Shown here: piece by piece, positions 25,562 to 35,335 of the stretch
Numbering within the stretch: the first letter of the stretch is position 1
How the letters are laid out: each line of letters begins with the position of its first letter
DNA from: Halobacteria archaeon HArc-gm2
GTDB taxonomy: Archaea; Halobacteriota; Halobacteria; Halobacteriales; Haloarculaceae
DNA length: 64,000 bases
Direction: 5' to 3'
NCBI GenBank assembly: GCA_025517465.1
Contig: JAOPKE010000011.1
Coordinates: 95,494 to 159,493 of the forward strand
The notes under the pieces: generated by a model
What the model was told of the DNA's origin: nothing
The model's database searches: none
What the model saw: only the letters and a program-made list of their open reading frames with translations
Position numbers and translations under genes: made by a program

Positions 25562-25731
25562 GCCGCCGCCAGGGCTCGAGCTTGTGAGACGTTCCGGGCG
25601 TGCGGCCTCACTCCGCTCGGCCGTTCCGGGGCTGCGACTCGTCGGCTCGAGCCTGTCGGGTCCCGCTTCTACCGCTCACGGAGACGAGCACACGCTACGC
25701 GGTGCTCGTCGAAGTTGTTCGCGGAAGGAAG
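25562..25731 (-). repeat. tRNA-Asn 3'-end repeat and hairpin unit
   Basis: An 18-bp copy of the tRNA-Asn 3' end lies at 25562-25579. The T-arm sequence GGCTCGAGC is repeated inverted near 25644-25654. Between them, 25587-25639 is the same 53-bp core as at the tRNA-Phe locus (51 of 53 bases by hand alignment) even though the flanking arms follow the Asn T-arm instead. Downstream DNA up to the tRNA shows a further degenerate dyad. Non-coding. Confidence 0.8.
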
Positions 25732-25804
25732 CGCCGCCGCCAGGGCTCGAACCTGGGACAACCTGGGTAACAACCAGGTGCTCTACCAACTGAGCTACGG
25801 CGGC
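25732..25804 (-). tRNA. tRNA-Asn (GTT)
   Basis: 73 nt. Acceptor GCCGCCG/CGGCGGC, D-stem GCTC/GAGC, anticodon stem CCTGG/CCAGG with loop TTGTTAC (anticodon GTT), T-stem CCAGG/CCTGG with loop TTCGAGC, discriminator G. No intron, CCA not encoded. Confidence 0.97.
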
Positions 25805-25897
25805 TCGCATTCACGGATAGCCCGAGTTGTTGTATAGGACTTTCGCTTTCCGTCCTGCATCGACACGCTTTCACGCACGCCGGGGAAATTCCGGGCT

Positions 25898-27231
25898 ATG
25901 AGCGAGGAGTTCGACGCCGTCGTCGAGCAGGTCCGTGAGCGGGTGACGCCCGACGCCACAGAGCGGGCCAAGCTCGAAGCCGTCGCCGACGAGGTCGTCC
26001 GGCGGGCCGAGGCCGCCATCGCGGATCTCGACGTCGACGCGGAGGTCGTCAGGGTCGGCTCCACGGCCCGGGGGACCTGGACGGCCGGCGACCGGGACAT
26101 CGACGTCTTCGTCTGTTTTTCACCGGATCTCGACCGCGAGCGACTGGAACGCTACGGGCTGGAGGTGGGCCACGCCGTCCTTCCCGAGGGCCACGAGGAG
26201 TACGCCGAGCATCCGTACGTCAAGGGCCCGGTCGACGGGTACGACGTCGACCTGGTGCCCTGCTACGCCGTCGACGACGCCACGGCGGCCCAGTCGGCCG
26301 TCGACCGGACGCCGTTCCACACTCGCTACGTCGAGGAGCGGATCGACGACGACCTGGCAGCGGACGTTCGGGTGGCAAAGCAGTTCGGCAAGGCGATCGG
26401 AATCTACGGCAGTAACCTGAAGACGCGGGGGTTCTCGGGCTACCTGACCGAACTGCTCGTCCTCGAGTACGGCGGGTTCCGACCGCTCGTCGAGGCCGCC
26501 GCAGACGACTGGCACCCGCCGGTCGTGTTCGACCCCGAGAACCACGGCCAGCAATCCTTCGACGATCCACTCGTCCTCGTCGACCCGACGGACCCCGAGC
26601 GCAACGTCGCGGCCGTCGTCGCTCCCGACGCCGTCTCCCGGTTCCAGCACTACGCCCGCGAGCTGCTGGCAGATCCGCGGGAGTCGCTGTTCGTACCGTC
26701 CGATCCCGACCCCATCGACGCGGCAGCGGTCCGCGAAGCCATCGAGCGACGGGGGACGACGCCCGTCGCGATCCGCTTCGACGCGCCGGATCTGGTCGAC
26801 GACCAGCTCTGGCCCCAGCTCTACCGCTCGATCGACGGTGTCACGAGCGAACTCGACCGTCGTGGGTTCGACGTGCTCCGGGCCGCGGCGTTCGCCGACG
26901 AGTCGGCCGCGCTGTTCGTCGAACTGGAAGTCGCCAAGCGACCGGCCGTCGAGCGCCACGACGGCCCGCCGGTCCACGTCGGCGAGCACGCCCGCGGCTT
27001 CTACGAGAAGTACGCGGACACCGACGCCGCCGGGCCCTACGTCGACGGCGACCGGTACGTGGTCGAACGGGAGCGGGCGCACCCGAGCGCTCCCGACCTC
27101 CTCCGGAGCGACGCCCTCTTCGACGTCGCACTGGGTGCTCACGTCGAGTCGGCCCTGGAGGAGGGCTACGAGGTACTCGTCGGTGAGGACGTCGCCGCAC
27201 TCGCAGAATCGTTCGGCGTCGAACTGGCGCG

Positions 27232-27253
<22 letters not shown>
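25898..27253 (+). CDS. cca: CCA-adding tRNA nucleotidyltransferase, archaeal class I
   Basis: A 451-residue enzyme that adds CCA to tRNA 3' ends from CTP and ATP. The nucleotidyltransferase signature is GSTARGTWTAGDRDIDVFV (residues 54-72) with catalytic Asp in the DID pair, followed by YDVDLVPCY with the third carboxylate. VRVAKQFGKAIGIYGSNLKTRGFSGYLTELLVLEYG is the conserved central segment of archaeal CCA enzymes. Full length. All five tRNAs in this window lack CCA, so this activity is needed for them. The 3' end overlaps the convergent deacetylase gene by about 22 bp. Confidence 0.97.
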
Positions 27254-28239
<986 letters not shown>

Positions 28240-28677
28240 TCAGTAGTACTGCTGCAGTTCGTAGTAGGTCTCGACGTCCTCGGCCTTGACGGTCCGCCGG
28301 TCGGCGTGACGGGCCAGGGTGGCCGCCGCGGCCGCCACGTCGTCGGCGTACGCCTCGAGGATGTCGGCCAGCGCGACGCGCGCGTCCATCGCGACCCGAT
28401 AGCGGTCGTCGATGTCGATGCGGGCGATGCGGTCGACCGGCGCGATGGGGAGTTCGATGTCGTCCTTGTCGCGCCCGCCGTCGACGCCGAAATCCTGGGG
28501 CATCAGCGTCTTTCGCCCGTCAGCCGTCGCCTCGGCGGCCGCCGCCTCGGCGAGGGTCGCCCCGTGCTCCTGGATGCGACGGGAGAGTTCCTCGACCGCT
28601 TCGGCGCTCACCCGCAAGCCCTCGGCGTTCCGCCGAATGACAGCATCCACCGGGGCAGACGGTAACTCGACGCTCAT
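28240..28677 (-). CDS. Haloarchaeal doublet histone
   Basis: A 145-residue protein of two fused histone folds. Fold 1: LPSAPVDAVIRRNAEGLRVSAEAVEELSRRIQ, ending in KTLMPQDF. Fold 2: LPIAPVDRIARIDIDDRYRVAMDARVALADILEAY, ending in RRTVKAEDVETYYEL. Each has the helix-strand-helix pattern and the R-T/K-L pair near the fold end typical of archaeal histones, which wrap DNA or act as global regulators. A TATA-like CCTTAAGG lies 27 nt before the ATG, giving a leaderless transcript that continues into the deacetylase gene. Confidence 0.95.
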   Translation of the reverse strand: MSVELPSAPVDAVIRRNAEGLRVSAEAVEELSRRIQEHGATLAEAAAAEATADGRKTLMPQDFGVDGGRDKDDIELPIAPVDRIARIDIDDRYRVAMDARVALADILEAYADDVAAAAATLARHADRRTVKAEDVETYYELQQYY

Positions 28678-28700
28678 ACCACAATGCGGGGCTGTTGCCG

Positions 28701-28708
28701 CCTTAAGG
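28701..28708 (-). promoter_or_regulatory. Promoter of the histone-deacetylase operon
   Basis: CCTTAAGG, centred about 27 nt upstream of the histone ATG at 28677, fits a haloarchaeal TATA-like element with leaderless initiation. Confidence 0.5.
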
Positions 28709-28732
28709 GTTTCCGTAGCGTCGCTGGGCCGA

Positions 28733-30298
28733 TTAGAACACGTCCTCGGCGTCGACCCGGCCGTCCCGCAGCTCGCCCCGGACCGTCACTTCCTGTCCGA
28801 GCGTCACTGTCTCGCCGGTTTCGACGGTCATCGTCTCCGTCCCGTCGTCGAGGACGACCGGGTCACCGGTCTGGACGACGGTGCCCGTGAACTCGACGTG
28901 TTCGCCGTCGGCCGGGCCGTCGTCGCTGGATCCGTCGTCGCTGGATCCGTCGTCGGCAACGGCGCCGTCGTCGGCACCCTCGCCACCGCCGTCGCCACCC
29001 TCACCGCCGGCGTCGCCTGCGACAGCTGCCGCCTCCGCCGCGGCGTGGTCGTCGCTCTCGTCGCCGGTATCGCCGTCACTGCTACTCCCGCCGGCGAAGT
29101 CGTCGAGGCCGGTCGAACTGCTTCCGGATCCGCCGGCACTGGACCCGGAGCCACCGGAGCCACCGGCGCTCCCACCGGACGGCGCCGTCGCGCCGCTCTC
29201 GAGGACGGTTACGGTCGAGGCCCAGTTCGCGGAGGCCTCCACGTCGTCCTGCCAGCCGTCCTGGATCTCCACGTCGGCGACGAGCACCTCGTCGCCCGGA
29301 CCGATCTCCTTGTCGGCCTTGTCGCCCCAGAGTGCGACCCGGATGTCGCCGGTGTCGTCCTGGACGCGGATGTTGCGGACCTGGCCCTCGCTCCCGTCGT
29401 CGCGGTCGAACGTCCGCTTGGGGTCGGTCGATCGGACGACGCCGGCGATGTCGACGGTGTCGTCGATTTCGACGTCGCCGATGGGGTCGGCCTCGGGTTC
29501 GAAGGCGACCTCCTCGTCGACCTCGTCGACGGCGCCCTGGTCGCCGACGTGAAGTTCGATGCTGCCGTCGCGCTCGCGGACGTAGCCGTCGACAACCTCG
29601 ACGGCGTCGCCCGGTTCGAGTTCGTCGGCGCGGTCGGCCCGCTCGTCCCACAGCGTCACCCGGATGCGCCCGGTCTCGTCCCCGAGCGTCAGGTTGGCGA
29701 CCCGGCCCTCGCTCCCGTCGTCGCGGTCGAAGGTCCGGATGGAGTCGGTGTCGAGCACGAGTCCGCGGACGTCGACGTCCGACTGCCCCATCGTCAGCGC
29801 GTCGATGGAGGAGCCGTCGCCCGGTTCCACGTCGATGTCGACGTCCTCGTCGGGTTCGGCCTTGTCGACGGAGACCTCCAGCCCGTTGTACCCCTCCTTC
29901 GGCCGGCCCTTTACTCGGAGCACCTGCCCGACCTCCAGCTGGCCGTCGTCGATGGAGGCGGCCTGTTCGTCCCAGAAGGTGAGCCGGATGGCGCCGCTCT
30001 CGTCGGCGGCCTCGACGTTGAGGACGCGGCCCTCCTCGTCTTCGCCGTCGCGCTCGAAGGTCCGCAGGTCGCCGATGGCCATCACCTTCGCGAGGAACTT
30101 CACCTCCTCCATCCCCGGTTCGACGTCGGCCACCGCGTTCACCTCGTTCTCGGACAGTTCGTGGGCGAGCAACATCGCCGCCGTCTCCTCGTCGGCGAGC
30201 CCGCCCATCTGCTCGACCTTCTCCTCGACGGCCTCCCGGAACGTCTCCTCGTCCACGTCAGTATCGAGATCCGCGTAGATGTCCTCTATCGCACCCAT
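28733..30298 (-). CDS. RPA-type single-stranded DNA-binding protein with several OB folds
   Basis: A 521-residue replication/repair protein. After an N-terminal helical part (EDIYADLDTDVDEETFREAVEE) come three OB folds with the recurring signature GRVLNVEAADESGAIRLTFWDE, GRVANLTLGDETGRIRVTLWDE and GQVRNIRVQDDTGDIRVALWGD. A Gly/Ser/Asp-rich linker of about 90 residues leads to a short C-terminal OB-like segment (EFTGTVVQTGDPVVLDDG). It binds ssDNA in replication and repair. The multi-OB architecture matches haloarchaeal RPA large subunits. A TATA-like GCTTAAGC lies at about -33. Single gene, not clustered with the histone pair by coupling. Confidence 0.92.
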   Translation of the reverse strand: MGAIEDIYADLDTDVDEETFREAVEEKVEQMGGLADEETAAMLLAHELSENEVNAVADVEPGMEEVKFLAKVMAIGDLRTFERDGEDEEGRVLNVEAADESGAIRLTFWDEQAASIDDGQLEVGQVLRVKGRPKEGYNGLEVSVDKAEPDEDVDIDVEPGDGSSIDALTMGQSDVDVRGLVLDTDSIRTFDRDDGSEGRVANLTLGDETGRIRVTLWDERADRADELEPGDAVEVVDGYVRERDGSIELHVGDQGAVDEVDEEVAFEPEADPIGDVEIDDTVDIAGVVRSTDPKRTFDRDDGSEGQVRNIRVQDDTGDIRVALWGDKADKEIGPGDEVLVADVEIQDGWQDDVEASANWASTVTVLESGATAPSGGSAGGSGGSGSSAGGSGSSSTGLDDFAGGSSSDGDTGDESDDHAAAEAAAVAGDAGGEGGDGGGEGADDGAVADDGSSDDGSSDDGPADGEHVEFTGTVVQTGDPVVLDDGTETMTVETGETVTLGQEVTVRGELRDGRVDAEDVF

Positions 30299-30475
30299 TT
30301 ATCGTGTACTAGGCAGTGTAGCGCCGCGCTTAAGCGTTGTCGTTGCGCGAACGACCCATCGCTGTCCGGTGGTTTCCCGATCCGTCGCCGAGTGTCTCAT
30401 AGGCGGACCTGTGCCGTCCTGCGGGATAAACCATCGGGCCGTCGGACGAGGGCTCCGGCGACGCGACTGGCGCCG

Positions 30476-31039
30476 TCAGTCCCGGGACGTCGTCGACACC
30501 GTCGTCGGGTCGTCGCCGTGGCTGTGTCTGACTGTCACCTGTCCGGGCAACCCGCCCTCGAAGGCGGCCGTCACCTCGTAGTCGAGTTCGGTGATGCACT
30601 GGGCACAGCCCTGCGCGTCCTCTCGATTCTGCGTCGCCACGAGCACCACCAGTTCGTCGGCGTCGGCGTGGTAGCTCGCGTCCGCGAGTCGCGGAATCTT
30701 GCACGCGTCCGACCCCCAGATGGTGCCGGTGACGACCACCTCGCCTGCGTCGGCCTCGAACGCGACAGCCGCCTCGTCGGTCTGCTGGCCACAGCCCGCG
30801 TCGACGAGGGACAGCGTCGCGTCAGCGAGTGATACTCCCTCAATGCTTCCGTCGCCACCGTCCGTCTCCGTGCCATCGCCACCGTCCGTCTCGTTCCCGG
30901 GCGTTCCGCCTCCGGACCCGGTCTCCGTCTCGCTCTCGGCGGGCGTTCCCTCGTCGCCGTTCTCGTCCGCGACGCACCCAGCCAGCGCGACGGCGCCGAG
31001 GCCGGCACTGACCCGCGTGAGCATCGTCCGTCTGTGCAT
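30476..31039 (-). CDS. Tat lipoprotein, unknown
   Basis: A 187-residue protein from MHRRTMLTRVSAGLGAVALAGCVADEN: twin arginines and lipobox LAGC. An upstream in-frame ATG would delay the signal by nine residues. A Glu/Gly/Thr linker with one NET sequon leads to a small domain containing four Cys (LVDAGCGQQ, SDACKIPR, DAQGCAQCI) that suggest disulphides. No family recognised. Confidence 0.8.
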   Translation of the reverse strand: MHRRTMLTRVSAGLGAVALAGCVADENGDEGTPAESETETGSGGGTPGNETDGGDGTETDGGDGSIEGVSLADATLSLVDAGCGQQTDEAAVAFEADAGEVVVTGTIWGSDACKIPRLADASYHADADELVVLVATQNREDAQGCAQCITELDYEVTAAFEGGLPGQVTVRHSHGDDPTTVSTTSRD

Positions 31040-31176
31040 ACGCGCCTCTATCGGTGAGCGGGGCAAGTTCCTTCTGTTCAGTGAAACCGCATTTTGAGCG
31101 TTCGCAGTGCCAACGCCTCGCAGTCGGCCGGTCGAACCGTAACCCCTTTACAGAGGTCCGCGTTACGAATAGATGA

Positions 31177-31249
31177 GTCCGGGTAGGGTAGTGGACTATC
31201 CTCTTGGCTTGCGGAGCCAGGGACCGGAGTTCGAATCTCCGCTCGGACG
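31177..31249 (+). tRNA. tRNA-Arg (GCG)
   Basis: 73 nt. Acceptor GTCCGGG/CTCGGAC, anticodon stem TTGGC/GCCAG with loop TTGCGGA (anticodon GCG), T-stem CGGAG/CTCCG with loop TTCGAAT, discriminator G. No intron, CCA not encoded. Confidence 0.93.
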
Positions 31250-31450
31250 TTTTCCTTCCACCAATCGACGAGCGATAGCGAGGAGTCTGTGGAAGGAAAA
31301 CGGCTGAAAGGAGATTTGAACGGATTAGTCGCAGCCCGCGCAGCGAACGGAGTGAGCGAGCAGGAACGTCTAAGCCTGGTTCGAATCTCCGCTCGGACGT
31401 TTCTGCCGACGCCACTCCGCGAGCGATAGCGAGCGGCGGCGTCGGCGAAA
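31250..31450 (+). repeat. tRNA-Arg 3'-end repeat and hairpin array
   Basis: Order after the tRNA: a perfect 13-bp-arm hairpin (31249-31261 / 31289-31301) overlapping the discriminator base; an inverted T-arm GGAGATTTGAAC at 31310-31321; a core; then a 24-bp exact copy of the tRNA 3' end at 31379-31402 (original at 31229-31252); then another hairpin (31405-31413 / 31438-31446). The core (GTCGCAGCCC, GAACGGAGTGAG, GGAACGTCT) matches the Phe/Asn core read in tRNA sense. Loops carry GAGCGATAGCGAG. Confidence 0.85.
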
Positions 31451-31487
31451 CTCCGTCCAGGCGTGTCCAGATTCTGCCCTGGAGTCC

Positions 31488-32273
31488 CTACACGCACCCG
31501 GGGAACTCCTCGCCCTGGATGTGGACCGAATCCACCCAGTCGGGGCGCTCGTCACCGGACTTCGTAAAGCGCGACCGGGAGTCCATGTAGGACATGATGA
31601 GGGCCCGTCGCCACTGGTCGGTCGTGTTCGGCGCGGTAAAGTGGGGCAGCAGGCAGTGCTGGAAGAGGGCGTCGCCGGGTTCCATCGGGAGGCCGACGGC
31701 GTCCTCGCGGGTAAACTCCCGGTCGGCGATGACGATGTCGGTGGCGTACTCGGCGGCCTCGTGGCCGAGGATGCCGTTCGTATGCGCCCCCGGAACGACG
31801 TTCATACAGCCGTTCTCTGGGGTCGCCTCGTCCAGCGCGATCCAGACGGTGAGGTGGTCCATCGGCTGGATAGGGTAGTAGGCGGCGTCCTGGTGGAATC
31901 CCTTCTCGCTGCCGACCTCCGGGGGTTTGAACATCGCGGCGCTGCGCAGCAGTTTGAGGTTGGGGCCGAGCAACTGTGAGGCGACGTCGGTGATGGCGTC
32001 GTCCTCGGCGATGTCCCGCAACACGTCGTCGGACTCGACCATGCCGAGGCCTTCGAACTTGCGGACGGCGTCGCCGGGGTCGGCGACGTCGATCTCCCCG
32101 CGTTCGACGGCGGGTTCGTCCTGCTGCTGAAACCCGTCGGCCTCGCGGTCGCGGTGCGTGTACTCCCGCAGGCGAGTCTTCACCCGGTCGACCGTCGCCG
32201 GCGAGAGCGCGTCCTCGACCACGACGTACCCGTCGGACTGGTACTGGTGAAACTGTGAGTCGGTAAGCTCCAT
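31488..32273 (-). CDS. Phytanoyl-CoA dioxygenase (PhyH)-family Fe(II)/2-oxoglutarate oxygenase
   Basis: A 261-residue protein from MELTDSQFHQYQSDGYVVVEDAL, the usual family opening. The iron ligands are visible as FHQDAAYY (His and Asp, about residues 120-127) and a distal His in LPHFTAPN, with Arg RRALIMSY for 2-oxoglutarate. KLLRSAAMFKPP is also typical. It hydroxylates an unknown small substrate; several bacterial members act on secondary metabolites or osmolytes. Single gene. Confidence 0.92.
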   Translation of the reverse strand: MELTDSQFHQYQSDGYVVVEDALSPATVDRVKTRLREYTHRDREADGFQQQDEPAVERGEIDVADPGDAVRKFEGLGMVESDDVLRDIAEDDAITDVASQLLGPNLKLLRSAAMFKPPEVGSEKGFHQDAAYYPIQPMDHLTVWIALDEATPENGCMNVVPGAHTNGILGHEAAEYATDIVIADREFTREDAVGLPMEPGDALFQHCLLPHFTAPNTTDQWRRALIMSYMDSRSRFTKSGDERPDWVDSVHIQGEEFPGCV

Positions 32274-32394
32274 GGCTACCACTGGGGGGTACCACGGCGT
32301 AATGGTACCGATCGGCGGCGAGATGCTCGATAAACCGGACCTTGGGGCCTGGTACGCAGTGTATAACTACCAGGTATTCTTCTGAGCGTTCCCC

Positions 32395-33069
32395 ATGGCG
32401 ACGCCAGAACGCGCGGACCGGCCGGCGTCGTACGGCACCGGTGCGGTCTGGGTGCGGGTGATTCTCGTGGCGCTCGTCGTCGTGGTCGAGACGCTCGTCC
32501 TGGGTGTCTGGTTCGTGCTCGTGCGGTCCTCCCCGACGCTCTCGCTTGCGACGGGGTTCGGGTTCGCCGTACTGGCCGGTGGGCTGGTCGTCACGTTCTT
32601 CGGGACCGACCTCGCCGTCAACGGTTCGGAGGCGTCGCTGCCGGGGTGGCGAGCGATAGCGGTCGTGCTGTTCGAAGTCGGGGCGTGGGCGCTGTGGCTT
32701 TCGATCGCCAGCCGGGTCGACGGTCTCGCCGGTATCGCAGCCGCCGGTGCCGTCTTCGCCACGCTGCTCCTCGTCCAGCACACCGTCGCGGACAACGTCC
32801 TCAGGGGAGAGTCGCTGGTCGCGACGCTGGTCGACTTCGACGCGCTGGGGGCCAGCCTGGTCCAGGCCGGCGGCGCGACGCTCTGGCTGCTGTTCACCCT
32901 GCACGAGGCGTTCGTCGTCGAGTTGCTGGCCGACGCCGACGCGGCGTTCGGGAGCCACGTTCCGGTCGACCTCGCGGCCATCGACCCGGGACTCGTGGGG
33001 CTGGCTGCGCTCGCCGCGGCGCTGTTCGTCGAGCACCTCGTCGGCGTGTCGTTCTCGCGCCACGGCTGA
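32395..33069 (+). CDS. Polytopic membrane protein, six predicted helices
   Basis: A 224-residue protein with about six hydrophobic spans, starting VRVILVALVVVVETLVLGVWF. HTVADNVLRG and LHEAFVVELL hold the only charged groups within the membrane part. No transporter or enzyme signature seen. It is divergent from the PhyH gene and followed 62 bp later by a DUF309 gene on the same strand, so it could be co-transcribed with that gene. Confidence 0.75.
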   Translation: MATPERADRPASYGTGAVWVRVILVALVVVVETLVLGVWFVLVRSSPTLSLATGFGFAVLAGGLVVTFFGTDLAVNGSEASLPGWRAIAVVLFEVGAWALWLSIASRVDGLAGIAAAGAVFATLLLVQHTVADNVLRGESLVATLVDFDALGASLVQAGGATLWLLFTLHEAFVVELLADADAAFGSHVPVDLAAIDPGLVGLAALAAALFVEHLVGVSFSRHG

Positions 33070-33131
33070 GCGGACCGCCTCGGCGACGGCCGCTCGCAGG
33101 GGTTTTCCCGGCGCCCGCCGAACTGGGTGGT

Positions 33132-33746
33132 ATGCGCGCCCACCTGCGTGCCGGCGTGGCCGTCTACGACGAGGGCCGGTACCACGCAGCCCACGACGCG
33201 TGGGAGGACTACTGGCTCGACCTGGCGTCGGGCACCGACGACGAGCGCCTGCTCCACGGCCTCATCCAGTTCACCGCCGTCGTCCACCACGCCCGCGAGC
33301 GCAACTGGGCGGGCGCCGTCGGCCTCGCCGAGAGCGCCGGCGAGTACCTCGCCGACCTGCCCGCGGAGTATCGGGGTATCGACCTCGATTCGGTCCGGGG
33401 GTTCCTCGCGCGGATGGCCGCCGACCCGGAGCACCTCGAACGCGTCGGCCCGCCGCCGCTGACGCACGAGGGCGACGTACTGGGCTACGACGATCTGGAC
33501 TTCGAGTCGACTGCCGTCGCCGCGGTCGTCCTCGCGGAGGCGGACGGCTACGACGAAACAGCGATGGAGCGGGCCATCGAGTACGCCCGTGAGGAGATCG
33601 ACGCCGGGACCAGCGGGACGTACACCGGCCTGGTGTTCTCGTTCGTCCGCGACCCGGCGAAACGGGGGATCGTCTTCCAGCGACTCGCCGAGCACGTCCA
33701 GCGCGAACGCAGCAGGGAGGCCGACGTCGAGGGGCTGTTCGACTAG
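33132..33746 (+). CDS. DUF309-family protein
   Basis: A 204-residue helical protein with the DUF309 core GVAVYDEGRYHAAHDAWEDYWL and LLHGLIQFTAVVHHARERNWAGAVGLAESA, i.e. a His/Asp/Glu-rich pocket that may hold a metal, followed by a C-terminal helical extension. The frame is open far upstream, but the ATG at 33132 gives the conserved N-terminus. Function unknown. Confidence 0.85.
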   Translation: MRAHLRAGVAVYDEGRYHAAHDAWEDYWLDLASGTDDERLLHGLIQFTAVVHHARERNWAGAVGLAESAGEYLADLPAEYRGIDLDSVRGFLARMAADPEHLERVGPPPLTHEGDVLGYDDLDFESTAVAAVVLAEADGYDETAMERAIEYAREEIDAGTSGTYTGLVFSFVRDPAKRGIVFQRLAEHVQRERSREADVEGLFD

Positions 33747-33813
33747 CGCCGCGGGCCTGCCGCGCTCACCGGAAGCCGACCGATCGTCCACTGAAATACA
33801 CCGAGGACAGCAC

Positions 33814-33819
33814 TTTATT
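33814..33819 (+). promoter_or_regulatory. TATA box for the amphi-Trp/DUF1508 gene
   Basis: TTTATT is centred 29 nt before the ATG at 33845 and 23 nt before a GTG at 33839, which favours the ATG. Confidence 0.5.
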
Positions 33820-33844
33820 CACCGGGAGAGTAAACACGGTGTCT

Positions 33845-34441
33845 ATGTCCCAGGAGTACGAAGCCAAACGGGCGGTCTCACGCGACGAAGCGGCGACGGC
33901 GCTCAGACAGCTGGCCGACGGCGTGGCCGCCGGGTCGGTCTCGATCGTTGCCGGCGCGGGCCCCGTGGCCGTCGACATCCCCGACGACCTGACGTTCATC
34001 GCCGAACTCGAACAGTTCCAGGGCACCGTGGATCTAGAGGCCGAACTGGAGTGGCAGACCGACGACGGGGCCATCAGGGAACCGCTCGACGAGGGGGACT
34101 CCGCTGCCGACGCGGCCGAAGCCGCCTCCGACGCCACGGAATCGACCGCCGACAGCGCGGCGTCCGCTCCCGACGTGACCGAACCGGTCGAGTCCGCCGC
34201 CGACCTGGTCGGGCCGGCGACGGACGCGGACGCGCCGGCCGACGACCCTGCGAGCAAGGCGACGTTCGAACTGTTCCGGGACGCCGCCGACGAGTGGCGC
34301 TGGCGGCTCCGCCACCGGAACGGCAACGTCATCGCCGACAGCGGCGAGGGGTACGACCGCAAAGCCGGCGCTATCAACGGGCTCGAGAGCGTGAAGAGCA
34401 ACGCGCCGCTCGCAGTGGTCGAAGAGCAGGAGCGCAAATAG
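33845..34441 (+). CDS. Fusion of amphi-Trp-like and DUF1508 (YegP-like) domains
   Basis: A 198-residue protein. Residues 1-75: SRDEAATALRQLADGVAAGSVSIV and ADLEAELEWQ-like pattern of the amphi-Trp domain. Residues about 78-135: disordered Ala/Asp/Ser linker. Residues about 136-198: FELFRDAADEWRWRLRHRNGNVIADSGEGYDRKAGAINGLESVKSNAP, a single DUF1508 unit. DUF1508 proteins are small alpha/beta proteins often seen as tandem repeats. The function of both domains is unknown. Start chosen by promoter spacing. Confidence 0.85.
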   Translation: MSQEYEAKRAVSRDEAATALRQLADGVAAGSVSIVAGAGPVAVDIPDDLTFIAELEQFQGTVDLEAELEWQTDDGAIREPLDEGDSAADAAEAASDATESTADSAASAPDVTEPVESAADLVGPATDADAPADDPASKATFELFRDAADEWRWRLRHRNGNVIADSGEGYDRKAGAINGLESVKSNAPLAVVEEQERK

Positions 34442-34456
34442 GCAGAGCGAGTCGGC

Positions 34457-35230
34457 TCAGACGTCGGGTTCGACGACGCGTTCCTCGCCCTCGAAGTGGG
34501 CAGAGTTGTCACGGGGCTCGTAGCCCAGCACCTCCTTCGCGCGATCGAGTGAGTAGTACTTGCGGTCGTTGTCGGAGATGCCGTAGACGATTTCGAAGTC
34601 GTAGTCGGCCTCCAGCGCGCACTCGTGGATGTGGGCGCAGTCGCGGTAGGAGAGCCACATCGCCTGGCCGCGCTCGTAGTCGATGGGCGGGTGACCGCGG
34701 GTGAGGTTGCCGATGCGGACGTTACACACCTCGATCCCGTGCTTGTCGTGGTAGTACCGGCCGAGAATCTCGCCGGTAGCCTTGGAGACGCCGTAGAGGT
34801 TCCCGGGCCGGGGGAACTCCGTCCCGTCCAGCAGGAAGTCGTCGTCCGTGCGGTACATCTCGGGCGTGCGCTGGTCGGTCTCGAAGGCGCCGACGGCGTG
34901 GTTCGAGGAGGCGTAGACGAACTTCTCGACGCCTTCCTCGACGGCTGCCTCGTACATCTTCTGGGTCCCGTCGATGTTGTTCGACAGCACGGAGTTCCAC
35001 GGGGCCGTCTTCCGCGGGTCCCCCGCGAGGTGGATGACTGCGCCGACCCCGGCGACCGCCGTCGCGACGTCTCCCTCGTCCGTCACGTCGCCGACCAGGT
35101 ACTCGTGGTCGGGCTCTTCGACGGGCGGGCTGTGGAACATGAGCTTCCACTCGTAGGCGTCGCCGATCCCCTCCAGGATGGCCTCCCCCACGCCGCCGCC
35201 AGCACCCGTGAGCAAGACTGGGTCGTCCAT
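34457..35230 (-). CDS. azf: NAD-dependent glucose-6-phosphate dehydrogenase, Azf type
   Basis: A 257-residue short-chain-dehydrogenase-like epimerase-fold enzyme. It has a glycine-rich NAD loop VLLTGAGGGVGEAIL at the N-terminus, VIHLAGDPRKTAPWNSVLSNNIDGTQKMYEA, YASSNHAVGAF, and catalytic Tyr-Lys in LYGVSKATGE. YGISDNDRKYYSLDRAKEVLGYEP is distinctive. It is very close in length and motifs to haloarchaeal Azf, which feeds the oxidative pentose phosphate pathway. A uronate dehydrogenase relative is the main alternative. Confidence 0.85.
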   Translation of the reverse strand: MDDPVLLTGAGGGVGEAILEGIGDAYEWKLMFHSPPVEEPDHEYLVGDVTDEGDVATAVAGVGAVIHLAGDPRKTAPWNSVLSNNIDGTQKMYEAAVEEGVEKFVYASSNHAVGAFETDQRTPEMYRTDDDFLLDGTEFPRPGNLYGVSKATGEILGRYYHDKHGIEVCNVRIGNLTRGHPPIDYERGQAMWLSYRDCAHIHECALEADYDFEIVYGISDNDRKYYSLDRAKEVLGYEPRDNSAHFEGEERVVEPDV

Positions 35231-35335
35231 TCAGGTAGACACTGGGGAACCCACGATACGTAGCTTGCGGTTTCGATCATGTGGAACGGGGGTCGAACGG
35301 CGCCCCGGCGGTTCGCTCTCTCGCGACGGGCGGCG

